NCBI GenBank assembly: GCA_963728895.1
Contig: CAVSLM010000007.1
Location: 248,001 to 312,000, forward strand
Length of the DNA stretch: 64,000 bases
Source: CAVSLM01 sp963728895
GTDB taxonomy: Bacteria > Pseudomonadota > Gammaproteobacteria > JBBQDK01
Direction: 5' to 3'
A model generated the notes under the pieces. The model made no database searches, was not told the DNA's origin, and saw only the letters and a list, made by a program, of their open reading frames with translations. The position numbers and the translations under genes were made by a program. The stretch's first letter is position 1. Each line of letters opens with the position of its first letter. Of this stretch, positions 36,361-45,591 are shown piece by piece.

Positions 36361-38184
36361 ATGCGTGCGATCGCCCTGCTCGCCGCGTGCATCCCGGTGT
36401 TGTCTTGTACTTCGGTCGGTGCGCCCGACGAGACGGCAGTTGTCGCGCCGCTCGACCGCACCGTCGTGCTGTCGGTGCCGAGCCATGGCGCGCCTGGAGG
36501 AGACCGCCCATGGCTGCTGGAAATCGACAACACCGGCAACCGAACCGTGTCGTTCCAAATGGGACTGAACGACACGCTGTTCGAGAACAAGGCGGCCCTG
36601 CTCGAGGCGATTGGAGACTCCCGCGGCCAGTCCTGCGCCACGTCGGCGGAGGATCAAGGCTCGCATACCATTGAGGGTCCCTACTGCGCAGCCTTCAATT
36701 TCCTCCGGCTGAGACTGTTTCATCATATCGAGCTGAGTGACCAGTACGACGACAACGGGTGGGCTCGGAAGGCACAGCTCTGGATGGAGAGCCCGATGCT
36801 GGCGACCAATTCATTCGGTTTCGGTACCTGCGGAATCCACGCCGACGTGCTGGCAAAGATCTGGCAAGCGCAGGGATATGAGACGCGGCGGCGTGCCTTG
36901 AATGGCCATACGGTGTCGGAGGTGAAAGTCGACGGTCGCTGGCTGCTGTTCGATCTGGACAAACGCGGCTATTTTGTCGACGGACGGATACTGGGCGTGG
37001 ACGACCTGCTCTCCAATCCCGCTCTTGCGGGCTCGCCGCTCCATCGGATCTCGTTTCCCCAACCGGCATACGAAATGCCTCAGGCGGGACTCGACGCCTA
37101 CGCCGCGGTGCTCAAGGCATCCACGGGGCAGTGGCGGCAACCGGGCGAAGTTCGGTCGGACCCGTCCGATTGGCAGCCGCTGGTCGTCACCCTGCCCCCG
37201 GGCAGCCGCATCACCTTGCCGTTCGAGGGCCACGAATGCATGTTTCCGGAGCTGGTCGACTTTGCAGACTACTATGGGCCGCGCGTCTTTGCACCGCAGC
37301 ACAAGTTCGCCAAGCTCGAGATCCCTGCGGGCACCACGGGCGAGATCGCCAGCGGACTGTATCCGTACCGGATCGACGGCGATTACGAGGTCGTCTTCGG
37401 GGACGGAGACACGGAAGTGCATCGGACGCACTTCGACATGCTGGCCGATTTCCGATTCGACCGGCGCTTCGCCTCCCACCTGCGCTTCCTTGCGACTCGC
37501 TCGAAGGTGACGATTTATTATCTGCTGAATCGAACCGTGCAGATCAATCGGAAGAACGAGCTCAGACTGCACGGTAACGGTGTCGCGTTGCTGCGTGCGC
37601 GGCTCATGCGGGCGCAGCAGCACGCAACGCAAGACCAGGACGCTGCCGGTTGCCCGCCCCGGTCTGGCGGGCCGGCGGTACCTGTGCTGCGTGCGACCGC
37701 TTCGTCGTACGCTGGCGGAAACGCGAAGCTTGGCGCCTACCTCGTGGACGGGAAAGCGCTGACGGCGTGGATCTCGGATCAGAAATCGACGAGGGACCCA
37801 CAGACCATCACGTTGGATCTGGGGAAACCCGCGGCAATCGGCGCAATTCGATGGCTGCCGGACGCCCGCTATGGGATGCTTGCACCGCGCTCGTTCACGG
37901 TGAGCCTGGGCCTGACCGGGGCGGACTTCCATGAAGTTCTGTCGCAGCACGATTATCGGGCGCGATCCGGCGTATGGTACGTGGGCAGTTTTCCGCCGAC
38001 ACCCGCGCGATACGTCAGAATCGCCATCGAGCCGGTCAAGCAATTCGTGGTGGCCAAGCGCCACCATTTTCCGGTGGCCAAGGGCCACCATCGTCTGGTG
38101 GTCAAGCGCTACCATTCCCCACTCACGAATCGCTCGCAGGTCTCCCTGGCGGAAGTCGAAGTGCTGGCGGCGCAGCCTCAGTGA
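36361..38184 (+). CDS. Transglutaminase-like plus F5/8 type C domain protein, putative lipoprotein
   Basis: 607 residues from ATG 36361. MRAIALLAACIPVLSC resembles a lipoprotein signal with Cys16 (the L at -2 is not ideal). Residues about 110-205 fit a transglutaminase-like fold: FGTCGIHADVLAKIW (Cys157), LNGHTVSEVKVDGRW (His183) and LLFDLDKRGYF (Asp198 or 200) make a plausible triad. A less defined middle region ends at residue 440. A discoidin-like F5/8C domain follows (ATASSYAGG, AWISDQK, ITLDLGKPAAIGAIRWLPD, RYVRIAIEP), probably sugar-binding. A three-fold octapeptide repeat interrupts its last strand. It splits the aromatic amino acid genes, on the opposite strand. I know no named family with this order. 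Confidence 0.75.
   Translation: MRAIALLAACIPVLSCTSVGAPDETAVVAPLDRTVVLSVPSHGAPGGDRPWLLEIDNTGNRTVSFQMGLNDTLFENKAALLEAIGDSRGQSCATSAEDQGSHTIEGPYCAAFNFLRLRLFHHIELSDQYDDNGWARKAQLWMESPMLATNSFGFGTCGIHADVLAKIWQAQGYETRRRALNGHTVSEVKVDGRWLLFDLDKRGYFVDGRILGVDDLLSNPALAGSPLHRISFPQPAYEMPQAGLDAYAAVLKASTGQWRQPGEVRSDPSDWQPLVVTLPPGSRITLPFEGHECMFPELVDFADYYGPRVFAPQHKFAKLEIPAGTTGEIASGLYPYRIDGDYEVVFGDGDTEVHRTHFDMLADFRFDRRFASHLRFLATRSKVTIYYLLNRTVQINRKNELRLHGNGVALLRARLMRAQQHATQDQDAAGCPPRSGGPAVPVLRATASSYAGGNAKLGAYLVDGKALTAWISDQKSTRDPQTITLDLGKPAAIGAIRWLPDARYGMLAPRSFTVSLGLTGADFHEVLSQHDYRARSGVWYVGSFPPTPARYVRIAIEPVKQFVVAKRHHFPVAKGHHRLVVKRYHSPLTNRSQVSLAEVEVLAAQPQ
38049..38115 (+). repeat. 24-bp hairpin repeat, three copies, inside a coding sequence
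   Basis: GGTGGCCAAGCGCCACCAT recurs at 38049, 38073 and 38097 with exact 24-base spacing and few changes. In copies 1 and 2, GGTGGC pairs with GCCACC around a 5-base loop. It encodes an octapeptide repeat with consensus V-A-K-x-H-H, adding six aromatic/His and several Lys residues to a loop of the discoidin-like domain. Confidence 0.8.
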
Positions 38185-38217
38185 AGCGCAAGCGCGCGGT
38201 CTACTGTCCGGGGCACC

Positions 38218-39360
38218 TCATCGACCAAGTACCCGCGCCAGAGCAGTCAGGCAACGGCGGTTCTCCTCCGCGAGGCCGACGGTAATGCGCAGGTGCTGCG
38301 GCAGGCCGTAGCCGGTGAGCGGCCGCACCACGACACCCTCGCGCAACAGCGCCTCGTAGACCTCGAGTCCGGGTCGCCCGACGTTCACACATACGAAGTT
38401 GCCGACCGACTCGGTACATCCAAGTCCCAGTTCGAGGAGGCCGCGCTCCAGCTCGGCCTTCTCGCGCTTATTGTGCTGCACGCCGGCGCGCACGTGCTCC
38501 ATGTCCTGCAGCGCGGCGAGCGCAGCGGCCTGGGCGAGACTGTTGACGTTGAAGGGCTGGCGCACGCGGTTCAACAGGTCGGCGATGCCCGGATGCGACA
38601 GTGCATAGCCGACCCGCAGTGCCGCGAGTCCGTAGACCTTGGAAAAGGTGCGCGTGACGATGAGCCGCGGCTCCTCGGCAAGCCAGGTGGAACAGTCCGG
38701 ATAGTCCGGCTCGTCCACGTACTCGAAATAGGCCTCGTCCACCACTACCAGCACCTGGGGCGGCAGCTCGTGCAGGAAGGCGCGCAGTGCTCCGGCCGGC
38801 AGCCAGGTACCGGTGGGATTGTTGGGGTTGGCGATGAACACCAGACGCGTGCGTTCACTCACCGCCGCGCGCATTGCCGCAAGATCATGGCCGTAGACCG
38901 GCCCGCACGTGCCGTCGTGCGCAGGCGCCACGCGGGCAGTGGCGCCGATCGCCCGAATCACGATGGGGTAGACGGCGAACGCGTGCGCGGAGCACACCGC
39001 ATCGTCGGCGGGCGTGAGAAAGGCGCGGGCGACCAGCTCCAGGACGTCGTTGGATCCGTTGCCGAGCGTGATGGTCTCGGGGTCCAGCGCGTGCCTGTGC
39101 GCCAGGGCGGACTTCAGATCGAAGCCGGCGCCATCCGGATAGCGTGCCACCTCATCCAGCGCCGCGCCGATGGCCGCCAGTGCCCGCGGGCTCGGCCCCA
39201 GCGGATTCTCGTTGGAGGCCAGTTTGACCGCGCCGGTGACACCGTACTCGCGCTCCAGCTCGGCGATGGGTTTGCCCGGCACGTACGGGTGCAGCCCGCG
39301 CACGCCGGGCGCGGCGAGCTGCACAAAATCCGCTGCGGGACGCTCAGTGCGCTGGACCAT
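38218..39360 (-). CDS. hisC: Histidinol-phosphate / aromatic aminotransferase
   Basis: 380 residues, fold type I: MVQRTERPAADFVQLAAPGV, LASNENPLGPSPRAL, ARYPDGAGFDLKSALA, NPNNPTGTWLP, VVDEAYFEYVDEP and TFSKVYGLAALRVGYAL with the PLP lysine. The C-terminal RPLTGYGLPQHLRITVGLAEE is typical of HisC. In this position, next to pheA and tyrA, HisC homologues often act on aromatic keto acids (phenylpyruvate, 4-hydroxyphenylpyruvate), possibly besides histidinol phosphate. The two activities cannot be told apart by motifs. Confidence 0.9.
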   Translation of the reverse strand: MVQRTERPAADFVQLAAPGVRGLHPYVPGKPIAELEREYGVTGAVKLASNENPLGPSPRALAAIGAALDEVARYPDGAGFDLKSALAHRHALDPETITLGNGSNDVLELVARAFLTPADDAVCSAHAFAVYPIVIRAIGATARVAPAHDGTCGPVYGHDLAAMRAAVSERTRLVFIANPNNPTGTWLPAGALRAFLHELPPQVLVVVDEAYFEYVDEPDYPDCSTWLAEEPRLIVTRTFSKVYGLAALRVGYALSHPGIADLLNRVRQPFNVNSLAQAAALAALQDMEHVRAGVQHNKREKAELERGLLELGLGCTESVGNFVCVNVGRPGLEVYEALLREGVVVRPLTGYGLPQHLRITVGLAEENRRCLTALARVLGR

Positions 39361-39405
39361 CAGTCGGGATGTGCGCAGGTGATCAGCTGGTGGCGTCGCC
39401 TACGC

Positions 39406-40491
39406 CTACACCGATGCTGCCGGATAGGAGCCCAGCACCTGGAGCAGCGCCGCTTCCTCATCCAGCTCGCGCAGTGCGGCTGCCACCGTGGAATCGTCGG
39501 CATGGCCTTCAAGGTCCACGAAGAACACGTAATCCCACGTGGCACGGCGTGAGGGACGCGACTCGATGCGGGTCATGCTGATGCTGTGGCGCGCCAGGGG
39601 CGCGAGCAGGCGGTGCAGCGCGCCCGGCCGGTTGCGGGCCGACACCAGCAGTGTGGTCTTGTCATTTCCGCTGCGGGCCACCTTGGCACGTCCGATCACC
39701 AGGAAGCGTGTCGTATTGTCGGGCTCGTCCTCGATGTTGGCGGCAAGCACCTGCAGGCCGTAGCGTTCGGCAGCCGATTCGCCGGCGATCGCCGCCGAGC
39801 CGGGCTCGGTGCCCGCCACGCGTGCGGCTTCGGCATTGCTGCTCATGGCGACGCGCTCCGGGTGCGGCAGATGCGCGTCCAGCCACTCGCGGCACTGTGC
39901 CAGCGACTGCTGGTGCGAGAGCACGCGGGTGATGGAAGCGAGCGCGTCCATGGTCCCCATCAGATTGTGATGGATGCGCAGCTGCACCTCGCCGCAGATG
40001 CGCAGCGGCGAGCGCAAGAACATGTCGAGCGTGTGGTTGATGACGCCCTCGGTCGAATTCTCGACCGGCACGACACCGAAATCCGCCGCGCCCGCCTCGA
40101 CTTCCCGAAAGATTTCGTCGATGGCGGCCAGCGGCACGGTCTGCACACTGTGGCCGAAGTGCTTGAGGGCGGCGGCTTCGGTGAACGTACCCTCCGGCCC
40201 GAGGAAAGCGACGCGCAACGGTCCTTCCAAACCACGGCAGGCGGAGATGATCTCGCGGAACAGGCGCAACAGCGTCTCGTCGTCCAGCGGCCCCGTGTTG
40301 CGCTCGACGATGCGGCGCAGGACCGCAGCCTCGCGCTCCGGGCGGTAGAACTCGCCATCCTCGCCACTGGCGCGTTTGGCGAGCGCCACCTGCTGGGCGA
40401 AACGCGCACGCTGCACCAGGAGCGACTGCAGATGCTCGTCGAGCGCATCGATGCTTTGACGCAGTTCCTCCAGCGAGGGGGTCTGGCTCAT
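39406..40491 (-). CDS. pheA: Bifunctional chorismate mutase / prephenate dehydratase (P-protein)
   Basis: 361 residues from ATG 40491. An N-terminal AroQ-type mutase helix has SLEELRQSIDALDEHLQSL and RPEREAAVLRRIVERN. The dehydratase domain has RVAFLGPEGTFTEAAAL and VENSTEGVINHTLDMF (the latter with the conserved Thr region), and the ACT regulatory domain has HRLLAPLARHSISMTRIESRP and FFVDLEGH. It converts chorismate to phenylpyruvate, presumably feedback-inhibited by phenylalanine through the ACT domain (ESRP motif). It is followed by hisC and preceded by serA. Confidence 0.95.
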   Translation of the reverse strand: MSQTPSLEELRQSIDALDEHLQSLLVQRARFAQQVALAKRASGEDGEFYRPEREAAVLRRIVERNTGPLDDETLLRLFREIISACRGLEGPLRVAFLGPEGTFTEAAALKHFGHSVQTVPLAAIDEIFREVEAGAADFGVVPVENSTEGVINHTLDMFLRSPLRICGEVQLRIHHNLMGTMDALASITRVLSHQQSLAQCREWLDAHLPHPERVAMSSNAEAARVAGTEPGSAAIAGESAAERYGLQVLAANIEDEPDNTTRFLVIGRAKVARSGNDKTTLLVSARNRPGALHRLLAPLARHSISMTRIESRPSRRATWDYVFFVDLEGHADDSTVAAALRELDEEAALLQVLGSYPAASV

Positions 40492-40519
40492 GAGCCGGCC
40501 GGCTGGTGAGATTTTCGGG

Positions 40520-41683
40520 TTAGACCACGCGCACCGCAAGCACGCCCTCGATGCGTGCGATCTCCTCGACGGTCCGTGGCGGGATCGCACTGTCGACGTC
40601 GACCAGGGTGTAGGCCACCTCGCCGCGCGAGCGGTTCAGCATGTCGCCGATGTTGAGCCCGGCATGTGCCAGCGCCGTGGAAATCTGGCCCAGCATGTTG
40701 GGGACATTGGCATTGGCCACCGCGATGCGCTGACCCTCGGTTCGGGGCATGTGCACCTCTGGAAAATTCACCGAGTTGCGGATGTTGCCGTTCTCCAGAT
40801 AGTCACGCACCTGCTCGGCGACCATGACTGCGCAGTTCTCCTCGGCCTCGCGCGTCGACGCCCCGATGTGCGGCAGCATGACGGCACGCGCATGGCCCTT
40901 CAGCCGGTTGTTCGGAAAGTCGCAGACGTAGGCGTAGACCTTACCCGAATCCAGTGCCCCAAGCAGCGCCTGGTCGTCGACGATGCCGTCGCGGGCGAAA
41001 TTGAGCAGCACCACGCCGTCCTTCATTCCCTTCAAACGGTCGGCATTGATCATCTGGCGCGTCGACTCCACCAGCGGCACATGGAAGGACACGAAATCGG
41101 AGCGCGCCAGCAGATCGTCGACGCTCGCCGCCTGCTGCACCTGCGAGGAGAGCTGCCAGGCACGCTGCACCGTGATCTCCGGATCATAGCCGATCACCTT
41201 CATGCCGAGCGCCATGGCGGAATTGGCCACCAGCACGCCGATCGCCCCCAGCCCGACCACGCCCAGCGTGCGGCCCGGCAGCTCGAAGCCCACGAACTGT
41301 TTCTTTCCCGCCTCGACCAGCTTGTTCAGGGTCGCGTCGTCGCCTTCCTGCGCGCGCGCGAACGCCCACGCCTGACAGATGTTGCGGCAGGCGAGAAACA
41401 TGCTCGCCACCACCAGCTCCTTTACGGCATTGGCATTTGCGCCCGGGGCATTGAACACGGGAACGCCACGCACGCTGAGTTTTGCGACCGGGATGTTGTT
41501 GACGCCCGCACCGGCTCGTCCCACTGCCTTCACCGAGACCGGGATCTCCATGTCGTGCATCTTCGCGGAGCGCACCAGGATGGCGTCCGGGTGCTGGATT
41601 TCGGAGGCGATCTCGTAGCGGTCGCGCGGCAGTCGTTCGAGCCCGGCGACGGAAAGATTATTGAGGGTAAGAATCTTGAACAT
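40520..41683 (-). CDS. serA: D-3-phosphoglycerate dehydrogenase
   Basis: 387 residues: MFKILTLNNLSVAGLERLPR, GRAGAGVNNIPVAKLSVRG, GLGAIGVLVANSAMALGMKV (NAD loop), LLNFARDGIVDDQALL with the catalytic Arg, and LPHIGASTREAEENCAVM with the catalytic His. The C-terminal ACT domain (VPNMLGQISTALAHAGLNIG) could bind serine as an inhibitor. There is no extra ASB domain, so this is the short form. It oxidises 3-phosphoglycerate in serine synthesis, directly before the next step's gene, serC, which is upstream. Confidence 0.93.
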   Translation of the reverse strand: MFKILTLNNLSVAGLERLPRDRYEIASEIQHPDAILVRSAKMHDMEIPVSVKAVGRAGAGVNNIPVAKLSVRGVPVFNAPGANANAVKELVVASMFLACRNICQAWAFARAQEGDDATLNKLVEAGKKQFVGFELPGRTLGVVGLGAIGVLVANSAMALGMKVIGYDPEITVQRAWQLSSQVQQAASVDDLLARSDFVSFHVPLVESTRQMINADRLKGMKDGVVLLNFARDGIVDDQALLGALDSGKVYAYVCDFPNNRLKGHARAVMLPHIGASTREAEENCAVMVAEQVRDYLENGNIRNSVNFPEVHMPRTEGQRIAVANANVPNMLGQISTALAHAGLNIGDMLNRSRGEVAYTLVDVDSAIPPRTVEEIARIEGVLAVRVV

Positions 41684-41773
41684 GGATGGCTCTCGTCTTC
41701 GGACCCACGATCAGGCACACCCCTCGCCGGCGCTGCTGCATTTCGCATCTTCCGGAGGGGACGGGGAGGGCTT

Positions 41774-42857
41774 TCAGCCGCGGCGCCGCTCGAAATCGAC
41801 CATGAAATCGATCAGGGCGTCGACACCACTTTCCGGCATGGCATTGTAAAGGCTGGCGCGCATGCCTCCGACCGAGCGGTGCCCCTTCAGTGACACCAGA
41901 CCAGCGGCCTTGGCTTCCTTGAGAAAGCCCTCGTCGAGTGCGGCGTCGGCGAGTGTGAACGGTACGTTCATCCACGAGCGGCTGTCGGGCGCAACGGGGT
42001 TGTCGTAGAAACCGGAGGCATCGATCGCCGCGTAGAGCTTGTCCGCCTTGCGCCGGTTGCGCTCGGCCATGGCCTCGAGCCCACCTAGCTCCTTCAGCCA
42101 CTGGAAGACCAGTCCCGCGAGATACCAGCCGTAGGTCGGCGGCGTGTTGTACATGGATTCGGCATCCGCCTGCACCTTGTAGTCAAACATGGTGGGCGTG
42201 CCAGGCAGAGTCTCGCCGATCAGGTCCTCGCGCACCATCACCACGGTCAGCCCGGCGGGGCCGATGTTCTTCTGGGCACCGGCATAGATCAGTCCGATAG
42301 CGAGTGACGTCCAGCGGGCGCGACAGGATGGTGGACGACATGTCGGCCACCAGCGGAACGTCGCCGGTGTCCGGAATCCAGTGGAACTCGACTCCGCCGA
42401 TGGTCTCGTTGGGTGTGTAGTGCACGTAGGCGGCCTGCGGATCGAGTCGCCATTCGTGTTGCCCCGGTGCGCGGGTGAACTTGTCGGCCTCGGAGCTCGC
42501 GGCGATGTTGATGGTCCCGAAACGCCTGGCCTCGGCGATGGCCTTCTTCGACCACTGACCGGTGTTGACGTAGTCCGCATTGCGCTTGCCGCGCATCAGG
42601 TTGAGCGGCACCATCGCGAACTGGCTGGTCGCCCCACCCTGCAGGAACAGCACCTTGTAGTTGGGCGGTATGCCGAGCAGCTCGCGCAGGTCCGCCTCTG
42701 CCTGTTGGGCGATGGAAATGAATTCCTTGCCGCGATGACTCATCTCCATGACGGACATGCCGCTGCCGTGCCAGTCCGGCATTTCGCCCGCGGCGCGCGC
42801 CAGCACCGGCTCGGGCAGAACTGCAGGGCCGGCACTGAAGTTGTATACGCGTGACAT
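41774..42857 (-). pseudogene. serC: Phosphoserine aminotransferase with one frameshift
   Basis: From ATG 42857: MSRVYNFSAGPAVLPEPVLA, VMEMSHRGKEFISI and LFLQGGATSQFAMVPLNL (cofactor phosphate region). Near 42.30 kb the frame changes, and the protein continues IYAGAQKNIGPAGLTVVMV, containing the PLP lysine, then NTPPTYGWYLAGLVFQWL and GHRSVGGMRASLYNAMP. The 1084-nt span is one base too long for a frame of about 360 codons, so one inserted base fits. The conserved residues on both sides are complete. Serine biosynthesis depends on this gene, so a base-calling error is likelier than a real mutation. Confidence 0.85.
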
Positions 42858-42887
42858 TCGACCTCCTGGTTGATAACTGCCAACTGG

Positions 42888-45461
42888 CTAGCCGGCCGGC
42901 GGATCTTCCTGTGGCTCGTCCTGCTCCTCGTCCTTGAGGCTTTCCACACGCTCGAGGCCGACCAGCGTTTCACCTTCGCCCAGGCTGATCAGCCGCACGC
43001 CCTGGGTGTTGCGTCCCATGACCGGGACGCCATTCACCGGCGTGCGCACCAGGGTGCCGGCGTTGCTGATCAGCATGATCTCGTCTTCTTCCTGGACCGG
43101 GATCGCGCCCACGACCGTGCCGTTGCGCTCGGTGGTCTGGATGGAAATCACCCCCTGGCCGCCGCGTCCCTTCACCGGGTATTCCGCAACCGGCGTGCGC
43201 TTGCCGTAGCCGTGCTGGGTGGCCGTGAGGATATCGCCTTCTCCCACGATGATGAGCGCAATGACCCGCTGCTCCTCGGCCAGGCGTATGCCGCGCACGC
43301 CGCAGGCGGTGCGTCCCATGGGCCGCACGTCCTGCTCGTTGAAGCGGATCGCCTTGCCGGCACTGCTGAGCAGCATGATGTCGCGACTGCCGTCGGTGAG
43401 CGCCACGCCCACCAGCTGGTCGTTCTCGCGCAGGTCCAGGGCAATGATGCCGCTGGCGCGCGGGCGCGAAAACTCCTCCAGCGGCGTCTTCTTGACCGTG
43501 CCGCTGCTGGTGGCCATGAACACGTACTGGTTGGCTTCGAAGTCGCGCACCGGCAGGATGGCATTGATGCGTTCGCCCTCCTCCAGCGGCAGCAGGTTGA
43601 CGATCGGCCTGCCGCGCGCGGTGCGCCCGGCCTGGGGAATCTGATAGACCTTGCGCCAGTACACCTTGCCGCGGCTGGAGAAACACAGCAGGGTGTCATG
43701 GGTATTGGCGATGAACAGCTTGTCGATGAAATCCTCTTCCTTGACGGTGGCCGCCGCCCGACCACGCCCGCCGCGACGCTGTGCCGTGTAGTCCGCCACC
43801 GGCTGCGCCTTCGCATAGCCGGCATGCGACAAAGTGACCACCACGTCCTCTTCGCTGATCAGGTCTTCGAGGTTGAGGTCCAGGTGATCGGGCACAATCT
43901 CGGTGCGCCGCCTGTCGCCGTACTGCCCGTGCATCTCGACCAGCTCGTCGCGAATCACCTGCATCAGGCGCTCCGGGTTCGCCAGGATCTCCAGCAGCGC
44001 ATCGACAGTGTGCAGGATGTCGCGGTATTCGCTGAAGATCTTGTCCTGTTCGAGCCCCGTCAGCCGATGCAGACGCAGATCGAGGATGGCCTGGGCCTGG
44101 GTTTCGGTCAGCCGGTAGCCATCCGGCCCCAGGCCGTACTCCGGCGCGAGGCCTTCCGGCCGCGAAGCGCTGGCGCCGGCGCGCTGCAGCATCTCGGTCA
44201 CCGGGCCGGGCGGCCAGACACGCGCGATCATGGCCTCCTTGGCTTCCGCCGGACCCGGCGAGGCCTTGATCAGCGCGATCACCTCGTCGATGTTGGCGAG
44301 CGCCACCGCCAGACCTTCCAGGATGTGGGCACGGTCGCGCGCCTTGCGCAGATCGAACACGGTGCGCCGCGTCACCACTTCGCGGCGGTGGCGGATGAAG
44401 GCCTCCAGCACCTGCTTCAGGTTCAACAGCCGCGGCTGACCGTCGACCAGCGCAACCATGTTGATGCCGAACACGCTTTGCATCTGGGTGTGCAGATAGA
44501 GGTTGTTCAGCACCACCTCCGGCACTTCGCCGCGGCGCAATTCGATCACCATGCGCATGCCGTCCTTGTCCGACTCGTCGCGCAGCTCGGTGATGCCTTC
44601 GATCTTGCGGTCCTTGACCAGCTCCGCGATCTTCTCCAGCAGTCGCGCCTTGTTCACCTGGTAGGGCAGCTCGGTCACGATGATCGACTGGCGAGCGCCG
44701 CGCAGCTCGTCGGTCTCCACCTCGGTGCGCGCCCGCACCACGACCCGCCCGCGGCCGGTGAAATAGGCTTCGCGTATGCCGCGCGCCCCGTTGATGATGG
44801 CCGCCGTGGGGAAATCGGGGCCCGGGAGCAACTCCATCAGGGCGGCGATGTCGAGCTCCGGCTTGTCGATGAGCGCGATGCAGGCGTCGACGACCTCCTT
44901 CAGGTTGTGCGGCGGAATATTGGTCGCCATGCCCACGGCAATGCCGGAGGAGCCGTTGACCAGCAGGTTGGGTATGCGGGTGGGAAATACCGCGGGCTCG
45001 CGTTCCGATTCGTCGTAGTTCGGGACGAAGTCGACCGTCTCCTTGTCGAGGTCGGCGAGCAGCTCGTGGGCGATGCGCGACATGCGCACTTCGGTGTAGC
45101 GCATCGCCGCCGGGGCGTCCCCGTCCACCGAGCCGAAGTTGCCCTGCCCGTCCACCAGCATGTAGCGCATCGAGAAGGGCTGGGCCATGCGCACGATGGT
45201 GTCGTACACGGCGGTGTCGCCGTGCGGGTGGTATTTGCCAATGACGTCGCCGACCACGCGCGCGGACTTCTTGTAGGGCCGGTTCCAGTCGTTGCCCAGC
45301 TCGCTCATGGCAAACAGCACGCGCCGATGCACCGGCTTCAACCCGTCCCGGACGTCCGGCAGCGCCCGCCCGATGATCACGCTCATGGCGTAATCCAGGT
45401 AGGACTGCTTCATTTCGTCTTCCAGGTTGACGGGAAGAACTTCTTTGGCGAACTCAGCCAT
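42888..45461 (-). CDS. gyrA: DNA gyrase subunit A
   Basis: 857 residues. MAEFAKEVLPVNLEDEMKQS is followed by the breakage-reunion domain with HPHGDTAVYDTIVRMAQ and AAMRYTEVRMS (the catalytic Tyr is the Y in RYTE). The C-terminal beta-pinwheel has the GyrA box QRRGGRG. The position matching E. coli Ser83 is Thr and Asp87 is kept, as in several natural gammaproteobacterial gyrases. Both ends and the reading frame are complete, in contrast to serC directly downstream. Confidence 0.97.
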   Translation of the reverse strand: MAEFAKEVLPVNLEDEMKQSYLDYAMSVIIGRALPDVRDGLKPVHRRVLFAMSELGNDWNRPYKKSARVVGDVIGKYHPHGDTAVYDTIVRMAQPFSMRYMLVDGQGNFGSVDGDAPAAMRYTEVRMSRIAHELLADLDKETVDFVPNYDESEREPAVFPTRIPNLLVNGSSGIAVGMATNIPPHNLKEVVDACIALIDKPELDIAALMELLPGPDFPTAAIINGARGIREAYFTGRGRVVVRARTEVETDELRGARQSIIVTELPYQVNKARLLEKIAELVKDRKIEGITELRDESDKDGMRMVIELRRGEVPEVVLNNLYLHTQMQSVFGINMVALVDGQPRLLNLKQVLEAFIRHRREVVTRRTVFDLRKARDRAHILEGLAVALANIDEVIALIKASPGPAEAKEAMIARVWPPGPVTEMLQRAGASASRPEGLAPEYGLGPDGYRLTETQAQAILDLRLHRLTGLEQDKIFSEYRDILHTVDALLEILANPERLMQVIRDELVEMHGQYGDRRRTEIVPDHLDLNLEDLISEEDVVVTLSHAGYAKAQPVADYTAQRRGGRGRAAATVKEEDFIDKLFIANTHDTLLCFSSRGKVYWRKVYQIPQAGRTARGRPIVNLLPLEEGERINAILPVRDFEANQYVFMATSSGTVKKTPLEEFSRPRASGIIALDLRENDQLVGVALTDGSRDIMLLSSAGKAIRFNEQDVRPMGRTACGVRGIRLAEEQRVIALIIVGEGDILTATQHGYGKRTPVAEYPVKGRGGQGVISIQTTERNGTVVGAIPVQEEDEIMLISNAGTLVRTPVNGVPVMGRNTQGVRLISLGEGETLVGLERVESLKDEEQDEPQEDPPAG

Positions 45462-45543
45462 CCGGGAAGTTAGTTTCCTTGTTCTGGGGGGTGGTGCGCG
45501 GCCCGGGCGCGAGGTGCGACATCATGTGCAATTGGCCGCGCGC

Positions 45544-45552
45544 ATAATAGCA
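45544..45552 (-). promoter_or_regulatory. Candidate extended -10 promoter of gyrA
   Basis: TGCTATTAT on the minus strand, a TGn-extended -10 box, lies about 80 bases upstream of the gyrA ATG in the mtnA-gyrA gap. A clear -35 is not seen. AAGGAA between it and the start is a possible but distant ribosome site. Confidence 0.45.
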
Positions 45553-45591
45553 TACGGGCACTGGCGCGGCACCCGACGGGTCCCGGCGCCG

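Noticed and set aside
42870..45473. Long open frame of 867 codons on the plus strand opposite gyrA
   Set aside because: It mirrors gyrA codon structure, has His/Arg/Gln-rich translation with no known motif, and gyrA on the other strand is certain.
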